DNA from: a virus
IMG/VR virus record: IMGVR_UViG_3300007735_000748
Location: 1 to 49,612 of that record
Length of the DNA stretch: 49,612 nucleotides
Direction: 5' to 3' (one strand)
Shown here: piece after piece, positions 28,684 through 37,214 of the stretch
Position numbering within the stretch: the stretch's first letter is position 1
How the letters are laid out: each line of letters begins with the position of its first letter
Program-made: the position numbers and the translations under genes
The notes under the pieces: generated by a model
Told to the model about the DNA's origin: nothing
The model's input: only the letters and a program-made list of their open reading frames with translations
The model's database searches: none

Positions 28684-30941
28684 TGGCAAAGAAGTCGCAG
28701 GATCTACCGGATGACATGCAGGCCGATTGGGTCGTCGCACTCAATCTGCCCGACATCCCGCCGTCCAAGATCGGCGGCAAAGTCAACCCCGAGCACTACC
28801 GCATCCGGCTCGCCCACATCAACCTGGTGGCCGAGGCGGCGGTCAAGCGTGGCGGTGCCATCCCGTTCAACGTCGAATCGTTGACGAAGATGATCGAGCG
28901 TGAGGCGTCGATGGCCGGGCTCGACGCGGCCAGCATCGCCGACGCCCGCAGCGAAGGCGACAAGATGGTCGCCGCCGTGAATCGGCTTCTCGACGAAGGC
29001 GACAAGGACTCGATCTTTGAGCACACCGACGAAGAGCTCGACATCATGCTCAAGGCGATCGAGGAGTTCGTCGAGGGCGATGTCAGCGCGATTCACTTGA
29101 TCGAGGATCGCATCGCAGCCAGCGCGAGGGAGAAGATAGAGCGGGGAAAAAAGTGGCTCAACCGCCTGCGTCGGGTCAAGCGGTTGAGGGAATACGCGAA
29201 GCACCCGATTCCCCCGAGCATCAAGAAGAAGATCAGTGACTCCCCAAAACTGCAAGCGGCGTGGGAGTCCACGCACATCCTTCGCTACATGATCTACGTC
29301 GGTCGGTCCTCGACGCTCTCGCACAAGACCGACAAGGGACTCAAGACCAACATCTATCGGTTCGGCAAGCACCACCTCCGCTTCGCCGTCGATACCTGGG
29401 AGGCCCGCACGGGGTGCGACTACTACGAGGGTCACATCCACCTTCGCGGTCGCCGACCCAACAAGGGCGTGATCCTCATCGCCCCGCCCGGCCACGGCAA
29501 GAGCGAGTTCGCCTCGCACTACCTCGCTCTTGAGATCAACCTCAACCCGAACACGCAGGCGTTGTACATCCACGCCATCGCGGACAAGGCGCAGGAGCAG
29601 AAGGCTCACGTCGCCCGGTTGTTTGAGCGTGACACGTCTGCGGGCCGCCGCAACCTGTCGCTGTGGCACCACGTCCTCGACAAGAGCGACAACAACAAGA
29701 CGAAGATGCGTCTCAAGTTGCCGGAACGAACCAAGTCGCCCACGGTGACGGCGACCGGCATCATGTCGGCCCAGCTCGGTGCCGACACCAACATCCAGAT
29801 CCTCGACGACATCGTGCCCCAGTCCGACGTGGATCAGCCCACGGAACGCGACCGCCGGTTCAAGATCCTGTCGGGCACCTTCGGCACCCGCCAGCGTGGT
29901 CAGGACACGTTCAGGATCGTCATCGGCACGTTCTGGCACCACGACGACGCCCTGTCCCGGCTGTGGAAGACAAGCGACCGCAGCGACCTGTACCTGTGCA
30001 GCAAGCAGTACACGGGCGGGCCTTCGTCGTCGCCGCCGTTCTTCCCCCTGTGGCCCGAGGTCTTCCCCGCCAGCGAACTGCGTCGTCGATTCCAGGAGAT
30101 GAACTGCAACATCTCCCTGTGGTCGGCGAACTACATGGGCAACCCGATCACCGAGGAAGCCCGCCTCATCAAGAAGCTGGCGTACTACGACCCGGACGAT
30201 CCGGTGCATCAGGACTTCATGGCTTCCGCGACGTACCACGTCACGGTTGACCCGACCGCGACCAACAAGGAAACCAGCGACAAGGCAGGCTTGTTGTACG
30301 TCGCCGTGGGCGAAGTGCCGACCGTCACCGTGAAGGACGGCGAGGCGAAGTTCGGGTACGTGTACAAGGCGAGGATCATCGACTACAAGGAGATCCGCGT
30401 CAACCAGGTCGAGCTCGCCGACACGGTGGCCCGCTACGCCTCGACCCACCCGGTCTATCAGGTCCACATCGAGACGCGATCGGGGTTCTCGGCGACCGCC
30501 GACATCCTCCAGAACAAATGGGGAATCGAGGCGGTGCGGCACGACCCTGGCCCCAAGAACAAGGAGCAGCGGCTCAAGCAATGTGCGGGCGTGATCGACA
30601 ACTCGCTTCAGGGGTTGGCGGCGTTGGTGGAGTTCCCCGGCGTGCTCATGTCCGATGGCAAGGTCGGGCAGGACGAGAAGCACAAGCCGTTCTACCAGCA
30701 GTTCCTCGATTTCGGATATGCAGCCGACGACCATTGCGTCGATGCGCTCACACAACTGGTCAATCATCTCCTACGATCAGGCACGCTTGTCGCGGGTGGA
30801 GAGGCCACGGTGTCGATGGGCGTGTTTCATCAGGTCCGCAACCAACGCATGACGAGCGAGCTTGAGCAGTACGAGAAGCCGCCGGTCGGAGAGAAGGAAG
30901 CGGAGGACTGGAAGTGGTTTGGCGAAAGGAGTCTGGATTGA
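28683..30941 (+). CDS. terL: Terminase large subunit (752 aa)
   Basis: Walker A APPGHGKS (267-274), Walker B LDD with D375/D376, and an RNase H-type nuclease with D523 (HVTVDPTATNKE) and the C-terminal D682/D683/D687 cluster (YAADDHCVDAL). The N-terminal 250 residues are longer than usual and largely helical, so the ATPase begins late. It cuts and pumps DNA into the prohead. No separate small subunit was recognised; the long N-terminus might replace it. Ends overlapping the next gene as TTGA. Confidence 0.9.
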   Translation: MAKKSQDLPDDMQADWVVALNLPDIPPSKIGGKVNPEHYRIRLAHINLVAEAAVKRGGAIPFNVESLTKMIEREASMAGLDAASIADARSEGDKMVAAVNRLLDEGDKDSIFEHTDEELDIMLKAIEEFVEGDVSAIHLIEDRIAASAREKIERGKKWLNRLRRVKRLREYAKHPIPPSIKKKISDSPKLQAAWESTHILRYMIYVGRSSTLSHKTDKGLKTNIYRFGKHHLRFAVDTWEARTGCDYYEGHIHLRGRRPNKGVILIAPPGHGKSEFASHYLALEINLNPNTQALYIHAIADKAQEQKAHVARLFERDTSAGRRNLSLWHHVLDKSDNNKTKMRLKLPERTKSPTVTATGIMSAQLGADTNIQILDDIVPQSDVDQPTERDRRFKILSGTFGTRQRGQDTFRIVIGTFWHHDDALSRLWKTSDRSDLYLCSKQYTGGPSSSPPFFPLWPEVFPASELRRRFQEMNCNISLWSANYMGNPITEEARLIKKLAYYDPDDPVHQDFMASATYHVTVDPTATNKETSDKAGLLYVAVGEVPTVTVKDGEAKFGYVYKARIIDYKEIRVNQVELADTVARYASTHPVYQVHIETRSGFSATADILQNKWGIEAVRHDPGPKNKEQRLKQCAGVIDNSLQGLAALVEFPGVLMSDGKVGQDEKHKPFYQQFLDFGYAADDHCVDALTQLVNHLLRSGTLVAGGEATVSMGVFHQVRNQRMTSELEQYEKPPVGEKEAEDWKWFGERSLD

Positions 30942-31279
30942 GCGAGTTCATCGTTGCGACCGTCATCATCACCGCCAGCATCGTCGTGCTTGTCGGCGGG
31001 GCCATCATCATGTTCGTGATGAACAAGATGGTGAACGCCATCAACGAGATGTCGGAGCGTCACTCGATCACCATGAAGTCGCTCACCAGCATGTTCGCGG
31101 AATCGTCGCTCGCCATCAGCGACACGAACCGAGAGCTGATCCATCGCAAGTACGACATCCAACAGGCGATGCCGGTCGTCAAGAACCCGGTGATTCCGCC
31201 CCCGATCGAGGACACGTACGACATCAACGCGATCATCGAGGCCGGTCCCCCGCCGCACGGCGGCGACCCGAACAAGTGA
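30938..31279 (+). CDS. Membrane protein with N-terminal anchor (113 aa)
   Basis: TTG start at 30938 overlaps the terminase stop as TTGA and follows AAAGGAG. A long hydrophobic helix (FIVATVIITASIVVLVGGAI) opens the protein; the rest is a charged helix and a Pro-rich tail ending GGDPNK. Between terminase and portal; role unknown. Could be holin or spanin as well. Confidence 0.65.
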   Translation: MSEFIVATVIITASIVVLVGGAIIMFVMNKMVNAINEMSERHSITMKSLTSMFAESSLAISDTNRELIHRKYDIQQAMPVVKNPVIPPPIEDTYDINAIIEAGPPPHGGDPNK

Positions 31280-31288
31280 GAGTGAAAC

Positions 31289-33304
31289 ATGCCTCCCATC
31301 CAGACGAAGCAGGAACTTCACGCCTTCATCGACACGGTGTCGTCAGCCGCGTACGGGTACCGCACGCAACTTGCCCAGATCGTCGGCAAGTGCGAGTGCT
31401 ACTTTGAGGGCATCCAGTACATCCAGTCGATCGGCTTCGACCGCTTCGTCAACACGACGACCGGACGGCTTCTTGCGCGTTGGAACCCCGACCTTCCCTC
31501 GCTGAGAGTGACGCACAACCATGTCACCGAGAAAGTCACCGTCGCTTCGGCGGCAACATACCCGACTGCACTGGACGCCCAGGTCGAGCCGCCCGTGCGA
31601 GATCATGGCGTGGGCGCGGCTGTCGTCGCACAGACGCTTGAAGACACGATCTCGGCGACGGTGAAGCACAGCAACCTGCTTGAAGTCGCCCAAGACGCAA
31701 ACCTTCGCCGGTGCATCGCTGGCGTGTACGGTATCGGTTTGGGTATCCGGCAAACGACGCGACCGGTCACGATGGGCGGACAGACGGTGCAGGTGCCGAG
31801 CAAGGAGATCTTCGCGTACGACGTGCATCCCGTGCGGTTCATCCTCGACCCGTACATCACGTCGCGTGATCTTCGGCAGCACCAGTACGTGATCTACTAC
31901 GACGTGTGGACGATCGACAAGCTCAGGTCCGTGTACCCGCAGGTCAAATGGGACGCGGAAAACATGAGCACGGTCGGGCAGTTGACCCCGTACGAGCAGT
32001 CGATCAGCACGCTCAGCAACGCCCGCCTGTTTGAGAAGTACCGCACCTACTCGACCACCAAGGGTGCGATCGTCTATCAGATCCACCGCAAGGACGAGAC
32101 GGGCCGATTCGGCGAGTACTACATCGCGGTCAAGACGAAGGACAAGGAGATCACCTGGATCAATGAAGGCGACACGTCTAGTCCGTTTGGCGGTGACGGT
32201 TTGCCGTTTGTGCTACTCCATGGCAACCGCCGTGCGAATAGCCTGTGGTCGATCAGCGATGTCTCGATGATCATGGACAGTCAGGACATGCTGAACCTGA
32301 CGTACACCATGATCTTCCGGCACTTGCAGAAGTTCGTCTCGCCGCAGTTCGTGGTTGACAGTCGTTGGTTCGGCGTCAAGGGCAGCAAGGAAGACTGGCG
32401 GACGCAGTTCACGAACCAGGTCGGCGGCCTGATCGTCGGTCAGCCGTCGAGCATGGACAAGTCGATCATGCCGCCGCAGCTTGTTCAGGGTTCGGCCCCG
32501 CAGCCGTCCTTGTTTGAGCTCGCCGACCGCTCGGCGATGAAGATGCGGAACGACACGTTCCGTACCGAGATGAACGTCGGCAGCGGCTCCAAGAGCCACG
32601 TTCCCTTCCAGACCACCAGCCTGCTCCTCAACGAAGGCGACCGAGTTCTTGGCATTCGCACGACCGAGGACATCAAGGCGTACGAGCAGATCCTCGGCGT
32701 CGCTCTCGGCACGCAGATCAAGCACGTTCAGGAGCAGTCGGCTGGCACGCTGGCGATGCTCAGTTCCGAGGGATTCGACGAGCAGGACTTGATGATCCTG
32801 CTGCAAGCCGACCCGACCGAACCCGTGGCCCGCGTCAGCCTCGACGAGGCCAGCGTCCGCTACACCAGCAGCAACGAGCGGCGTGCAACTTTGACGGCGG
32901 CGTTGACCGCACAGGCGATCACCCCGGCGACGTACGCCCGTGGCATGGCCGAGCTCGATCAGGCCCTCACGCCCGAAGACAAGTACATGCGGCAGGAGAT
33001 CGAGAAGGCCGTCAACAGGTGCGTCATGGGCGAGGAGTGGATGCCCATGCCCCTCGGCCAATACAACGCCTGGTGCCTCAGCGTCCTGATCCGTGCCCAG
33101 TTCGATCGCCGGATCGCCTTCGACCCCGAAGCCAAGATGCGACTCTCGCAGGCGGTTCAGGCCCAGCAGCAGATGGAAGTGCAGGAGAAGCTGGCGGCTG
33201 ACCCGGCTTTCCAAGTCCAGCAGATGCAAGCCCAGCAGCAGGCACAGATGCAGCAGGAGCAGCCGCAACTCACCTTGGCTGACGTTATCTCGGGTGCGGC
33301 CTGA
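31289..33304 (+). CDS. Portal protein (671 aa)
   Basis: Size, place between terminase and scaffold, and blocks such as LPFVLLHGNRRANSLWSISD with DSQDMLNLTYTMIFRHLQKF match podovirus-type portals in which a Gln-Asp-hinge helix follows a wing domain. The C-terminal 70 residues are Gln/Met-rich and helical. It forms the dodecameric ring through which DNA passes and to which the adaptor binds. Confidence 0.75.
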   Translation: MPPIQTKQELHAFIDTVSSAAYGYRTQLAQIVGKCECYFEGIQYIQSIGFDRFVNTTTGRLLARWNPDLPSLRVTHNHVTEKVTVASAATYPTALDAQVEPPVRDHGVGAAVVAQTLEDTISATVKHSNLLEVAQDANLRRCIAGVYGIGLGIRQTTRPVTMGGQTVQVPSKEIFAYDVHPVRFILDPYITSRDLRQHQYVIYYDVWTIDKLRSVYPQVKWDAENMSTVGQLTPYEQSISTLSNARLFEKYRTYSTTKGAIVYQIHRKDETGRFGEYYIAVKTKDKEITWINEGDTSSPFGGDGLPFVLLHGNRRANSLWSISDVSMIMDSQDMLNLTYTMIFRHLQKFVSPQFVVDSRWFGVKGSKEDWRTQFTNQVGGLIVGQPSSMDKSIMPPQLVQGSAPQPSLFELADRSAMKMRNDTFRTEMNVGSGSKSHVPFQTTSLLLNEGDRVLGIRTTEDIKAYEQILGVALGTQIKHVQEQSAGTLAMLSSEGFDEQDLMILLQADPTEPVARVSLDEASVRYTSSNERRATLTAALTAQAITPATYARGMAELDQALTPEDKYMRQEIEKAVNRCVMGEEWMPMPLGQYNAWCLSVLIRAQFDRRIAFDPEAKMRLSQAVQAQQQMEVQEKLAADPAFQVQQMQAQQQAQMQQEQPQLTLADVISGAA

Positions 33305-33361
33305 TGCCTAAGATTACCCGACCACAACCCGCAATAATGCGGCCGGTCAGGGAATGGTTAC
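33305..33361 (+). promoter_or_regulatory. Intergenic hairpin before the scaffold gene
   Basis: CCGC aataat GCGG forms an inner stem, within CCCGACC and GGTCAGGG arms (one bulge). It lies between portal and scaffold, possibly an mRNA processing or stability element that sets a higher level of scaffold and capsid messages. No promoter is seen. Confidence 0.4.
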
Positions 33362-34177
33362 ATGTCAGAGTTTGGCAATGCGGCTCGGCAACCCGGTAAC
33401 ACGGCCCCGCAACCCGCGATGCAGCAGAGTCCTTCACCGCAGATTGACCAGAACGAGTTTGCCCGCTTGCAACGGGAAGCGTCCCGTGCAAAGGGCATGC
33501 AGGGCTACTTCGATGCCGGTAATCAGTACGGCATCAAGACCCCTGAACAACTCAAGGAGGTCGGCGAACTGTACCAGACGATGAGCTCGCAGGGCATCAA
33601 GCCCACTCAGCTTGCTCAGATGTTCGGATCGCAGGTCGCCGCCCAGTCGGGCGGTTCCCCCGAGAACCTGACCAAGGCGGATATCGAGGCGATTGTCGGA
33701 GAGCGTTTGTCGAAGGCCCAAGCCGACATGATTCGGAACGCGGCCCAACGCGAGCATGATGCTGCGATCGACGGCGAGTACGAACAGTTCGTCCCCGAGA
33801 AGCTGAAGTCCGCGATCGGAGAGAACGCGAACGAGGCCATGCTTGAGTTGGCTCGGTATGCCGCGATTGGCAAGTACAGCGAGGTCCGCAACCAGTACGG
33901 CGAGGACCATCCCCTCAAGGGCATGTGGGGACCGGCTGGCAAGGACGGCATCAATCAGATCATGTCTTGGCTGAAGGACTCCGCGACGAAGTTGCAAGCA
34001 AGTCAGTCTCTCGCCCTCGGTGCGGCGGCTCGCAAGACCCCCGCATCAACCCCTGGTGGCAATGGAGCCAATCAGGGTCAACCCAGTCAAACGTCAGGCC
34101 GCCCCGGCGGCCTCCCCTCGCGTGAGCAGGTTGAGGCGTTCGCCGCCCAACTCCGTGCCAAGCGTGGGGTTCAGTAA
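33362..34177 (+). CDS. Capsid scaffolding protein (271 aa)
   Basis: Charged, helical and Gln/Pro-rich, with an N-terminal low-complexity stretch (PGNTAPQPAMQQSPSPQ) and a Lys/Arg-rich C-terminus (LPSREQVEAFAAQLRAKR), placed directly before the major capsid gene. Phage scaffolds have this pattern and a basic end that binds capsid protein. Assignment rests on context; no conserved motif. Confidence 0.65.
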   Translation: MSEFGNAARQPGNTAPQPAMQQSPSPQIDQNEFARLQREASRAKGMQGYFDAGNQYGIKTPEQLKEVGELYQTMSSQGIKPTQLAQMFGSQVAAQSGGSPENLTKADIEAIVGERLSKAQADMIRNAAQREHDAAIDGEYEQFVPEKLKSAIGENANEAMLELARYAAIGKYSEVRNQYGEDHPLKGMWGPAGKDGINQIMSWLKDSATKLQASQSLALGAAARKTPASTPGGNGANQGQPSQTSGRPGGLPSREQVEAFAAQLRAKRGVQ

Positions 34178-34190
34178 GGAGTAGCCAGTC

Positions 34191-35618
34191 ATGGCAGAAC
34201 CGTATGATTCCGCATGGTTGCTGGAAGATGTCTCGGCCATCATCCAGCAGCAGTATTTCCCCGAGTTCACCGAAGAGGCCCCCGGTCGTTTCGGTGCGGT
34301 GGTGAACAAGTACTTCAAGCCCTCGATGGACGCCATCACGGGCGACGGCAAGACGATGCAGGTCGAGATCGCTCCGGGCGACACCGTTCGCTTCGGCAGC
34401 GACCCGCTCGGCCCATTCGCGTCTCCCGACGTGTTCCAGGCCGGTTCCCTCAAGGTCCGGTTCAACAAGCAGACTCCCGCGAACAGCGACTTCAGCCACA
34501 TCTCGGCCTCGTGCCAGACCAACGACATCGACCTTGAGGTCGCCGGTCGCGGCTCGATCATCGACTTCGTGGAGCGCATGTTCAAGCAGATCATGCCCGA
34601 GTACGACGAGAAGCTGGCGATCCACCGCCACCTTTCCCGCACGGCTTCGGTCGGCACCCTGACGGACACGCCGAAGCAGAACAACACCTTCAACTACGAC
34701 CAGGCCGCCGCCACGCCGACCTCGGCTACGGGTGCTCGCGTCAAGGTGACTGGCGGAAGCATCTCCTACTTCCGTCCCGGCACTCGCATTGACGTGTACA
34801 ACGGTGCTACGCCGGTTCTCACGAACCTCCGCGTGACTGACAGCAACCCTGCCGACAACAGCATCGGTCTGGAGTATGTTGCTGGCGGTTCGGGCAGCAA
34901 CTCCGTCCGCAACAGTGGTCCTTCTGCGGCAGCATTTGTTGGCGCGAACCTCGCCAGCGGGTACGTCCTGTACTACAGCGGCGAGAAGGATGCGGGCATG
35001 TACTCGCTCGGCGCGTACTTCTCCGCTCCGACCACCACCGACTCGTTCATCGGTGGCGTGAACCGTGCGTCCATCACCAACGGCAACTACCGCTGGATGG
35101 TGCCCGTCACGACTCGCGCCGGTGCGACCTCGGCCACCCTGACGAAGAGCATGGTCGATGACCTTGCGATCTCGATGGGGTACCGTGACGAGAGCGAGCA
35201 GGGCGTGGTCATCACGACCTCCCCCGACCTGCACCAGAAGCTCCGTAACGAGTACACGGAAGCGTCGTTCCTGAACATCCCCGATGGCGACAACCGCCTC
35301 AAGCGTTTCGCCAACTTCGGTACGATGGGCCTGAACTACCAGCACCCCGTGTTCGGCTTGGTGAAGGTCATCAGCGACGTGCTGCACGTTCCCAACACCG
35401 TCCGCGTCATCGTTCCCGAGACGTGGCGGTCGCTCTACTACGGGTTCCGTGGCCTCAAGATGATGCCCGGCACCAAGGGCGGCTGGTACCGCGTGACGGA
35501 GACGACTCCGAACACCGGCCTCAGCAAGATCTGGAAGTGCGACTGGTACGCCCTCCAGACGGACTGGTGCAGCCAGCCGTGGAAGAACGGCCAGATCCTC
35601 AACGTCTCGGCCACCTGA
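34191..35618 (+). CDS. Major capsid protein, probable HK97 fold (475 aa)
   Basis: Starts AEPYDSAWLLEDVSAIIQQQ and holds Gly/Ser/Thr-rich strands followed by VITTSPDLHQKLRN, a pattern of the P-domain helix, and RVIVPETWRSLYY near the C-terminus. It follows the scaffold gene, has SD AAGGAG, and is followed by a strong terminator hairpin. A 475-aa length suits podo-type capsids. The fold call is inference from order and size. Confidence 0.75.
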   Translation: MAEPYDSAWLLEDVSAIIQQQYFPEFTEEAPGRFGAVVNKYFKPSMDAITGDGKTMQVEIAPGDTVRFGSDPLGPFASPDVFQAGSLKVRFNKQTPANSDFSHISASCQTNDIDLEVAGRGSIIDFVERMFKQIMPEYDEKLAIHRHLSRTASVGTLTDTPKQNNTFNYDQAAATPTSATGARVKVTGGSISYFRPGTRIDVYNGATPVLTNLRVTDSNPADNSIGLEYVAGGSGSNSVRNSGPSAAAFVGANLASGYVLYYSGEKDAGMYSLGAYFSAPTTTDSFIGGVNRASITNGNYRWMVPVTTRAGATSATLTKSMVDDLAISMGYRDESEQGVVITTSPDLHQKLRNEYTEASFLNIPDGDNRLKRFANFGTMGLNYQHPVFGLVKVISDVLHVPNTVRVIVPETWRSLYYGFRGLKMMPGTKGGWYRVTETTPNTGLSKIWKCDWYALQTDWCSQPWKNGQILNVSAT

Positions 35619-35640
35619 TCTCGGCATCCCTCCTTTTCTC

Positions 35641-35674
35641 CCCCTCCACTCGGCGACGGCCTGTGGAGGGGTTT
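35641..35674 (+). terminator. Terminator-like hairpin after the capsid gene, 3' arm serving as SD
   Basis: CCCCTCCAC (35641-35649) pairs perfectly with GTGGAGGGG (35663-35671), loop 13 bases, then TTTC. GGAGGGG lies five bases before the ATG at 35676, so the same arm would be the ribosome site of the next gene. Confidence 0.6.
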
Positions 35675-35675
35675 C

Positions 35676-36119
35676 ATGCTCGACAACCGATTCCCCTGGA
35701 TGTGCCGCATCGAGGACGCACCCGTCTGTCCAACGGACAAGAAGCGTGCCCTTCGATTCGTTCGTGCCGTCAGTGCCCGCACTGGCGTCAATGCCTGCTT
35801 CAACCGAAGGACGGGCGGGCTGTTCATGTACTACGGGGCGACGCCCGACCACGGCCCGTGCGAGATTCCCTTCGCCACCGACAACGGTTGGGCGTTGGAC
35901 AGCAACGACATCGACAACACTGTCAGGGCGTTGCAGTACGGACACCGCAGCCGTGTCGAGAAGGAGCGACAGTCCGAAAGGAAGGAACGCGAGGACGCAT
36001 ACAATCGCAACATCGAGGAGCAGAAGTTCCTCGACGACAATCGCAAGGGTGCGATCGAGATGGCGGGTTTCCTCGACAGGAAACGCCGGGGCGTAGGCAA
36101 GGTTTCGGCAACGATTTGA
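35676..36119 (+). CDS. Hypothetical protein (147 aa)
   Basis: N-terminal half has Cys/Trp (FPWMCRIEDAPVCP; GVNACFNRRTGGLFM) and looks globular; the C-terminal half is a charged helix (GHRSRVEKERQSERKERED). No family is recognised. It lies after the capsid terminator-type hairpin, with its start on the 3' arm. Confidence 0.6.
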   Translation: MLDNRFPWMCRIEDAPVCPTDKKRALRFVRAVSARTGVNACFNRRTGGLFMYYGATPDHGPCEIPFATDNGWALDSNDIDNTVRALQYGHRSRVEKERQSERKEREDAYNRNIEEQKFLDDNRKGAIEMAGFLDRKRRGVGKVSATI

Positions 36120-36131
36120 CAAGGAGTTCCC

Positions 36132-36515
36132 ATGAGCGTTCAAGCGAGAGTCAATCACCTGTTTGGCGGGGCTGATGCGCCCGTGACCGCTTCCCCGGTC
36201 GCGGTCGGCAGCAACAATCTCATCAACATCCCCGCCGTTGGTTCGTGGATCAACCTCACCGCGTCGGCTGTCACGACGCTCGGTGCGAACGGCGTGGTCT
36301 TCAACATGCCGTCGTTCTCTCGCGGTCGCCTGTTGTTCCTGTACAACAACGGCAGCAACGCGATCACGTTCACGAACACCGACAACACCACGACTGCCGG
36401 TTACATGGATCTTGGCGGCAGCAACCGGGCACTTGACAACAGCGATATTCTGTGCGTCTTTGTGCGTCCTGATGGCTCTGCCATTCGCGTGTTCAGCACT
36501 GTTGATAACACCTAA
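36132..36515 (+). CDS. Beta-rich virion protein (127 aa)
   Basis: Almost wholly Ser/Thr/Asn/Val strands (NLINIPAVGSWINLTASAVT; GRLLFLYNNGSNAITFTN). Such short proteins after a capsid gene often decorate heads or form fibre domains. No sequence signature decides. SD AAGGAG. Confidence 0.55.
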   Translation: MSVQARVNHLFGGADAPVTASPVAVGSNNLINIPAVGSWINLTASAVTTLGANGVVFNMPSFSRGRLLFLYNNGSNAITFTNTDNTTTAGYMDLGGSNRALDNSDILCVFVRPDGSAIRVFSTVDNT

Positions 36516-36516
36516 T

Positions 36517-36533
36517 CCGCTCACGTCGAGCGG
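36517..36533 (+). terminator. Perfect hairpin CCGCTC / GAGCGG
   Basis: Six-base stem with 5-base loop, two bases after the stop at 36515, followed by TAAACAC and not by a T-tract. Possibly a transcript-end or stability element; intrinsic termination is not assured. Confidence 0.4.
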
Positions 36534-36578
36534 TAAACACGGTGGCACCCCGTAAATAGTGTGCCAGGAGATTCACGC

Positions 36579-37214
36579 ATGTCTGTTCGCAACATCACCA
36601 CGAATCAGCTCGTCAACGGCTACATCAGCAACGGCTGGTACAACGGTCGCAAGTCCACGACCGTTCGCCAGCGGTGCAACCTGGTCCACGGCTCCGCTTT
36701 CTTCGCCCTCAACACCCAGCTTCCTCCACGAGCCCGTCTCGTGTGGGCCGAGGTGCTGACCGTTCCCGCCGCCAGCAACAACGGCACCAACGGAACGGTT
36801 GTTGCTACCGGAAACGATGCAACCAACACCGCCAATTGCTATGCGTTGATGGTTCACCCCACGACCGGCACGCAGCCGCTCACTCAGCCGCAAACCGCGA
36901 CTGTTTCCAACCCTGCTGGCGGCACCAACGGATACATGGCTCTCATCACTCCGGGCCTGACTACCGATGCCACCAACCAGGCTCGCGGCATTCCGCTCAA
37001 CTTTGGTACTTCTGCAACCAACTTTGTTCAGAATACCAACACGGTTGCGGCTCTCATTACGCTTCAGCCCGCTTTCACAAATAGCAACCGCGTGTATGCC
37101 AGCGGCACCAGCGGATTTGTGTTTGGCACCAGCACCGGCGCGTCAACCAACACCGCCGGTCTTGTGGACGTGACCCTCTACATCGAGGATTACGACCAGG
37201 CTCCCTATGCCTAA
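36579..37214 (+). CDS. Beta-rich virion protein (211 aa)
   Basis: Thr/Asn/Ala-rich strands (TNGTVVATGNDATNTANC; PQTATVSNPAGGTNGYM), as in fibre or decoration proteins. CCAGGAGATTCACGC supports the ATG at 36579 rather than 36561. Slight similarity in style to the 36132 protein. Overlaps the next frame if that starts at 37207. Confidence 0.55.
   Translation: MSVRNITTNQLVNGYISNGWYNGRKSTTVRQRCNLVHGSAFFALNTQLPPRARLVWAEVLTVPAASNNGTNGTVVATGNDATNTANCYALMVHPTTGTQPLTQPQTATVSNPAGGTNGYMALITPGLTTDATNQARGIPLNFGTSATNFVQNTNTVAALITLQPAFTNSNRVYASGTSGFVFGTSTGASTNTAGLVDVTLYIEDYDQAPYA

Noticed and set aside
33960-36548. 862-aa open frame on the minus strand opposite the capsid gene
   Set aside because: Low-complexity Arg/Val/Asp-rich translation without SD, lying opposite well-supported genes; caused by codon bias in GC-rich DNA. 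The same holds for long minus frames at 609-2102, 3357-4988, 22839-24674, 28704-30767 and 19943-21433.
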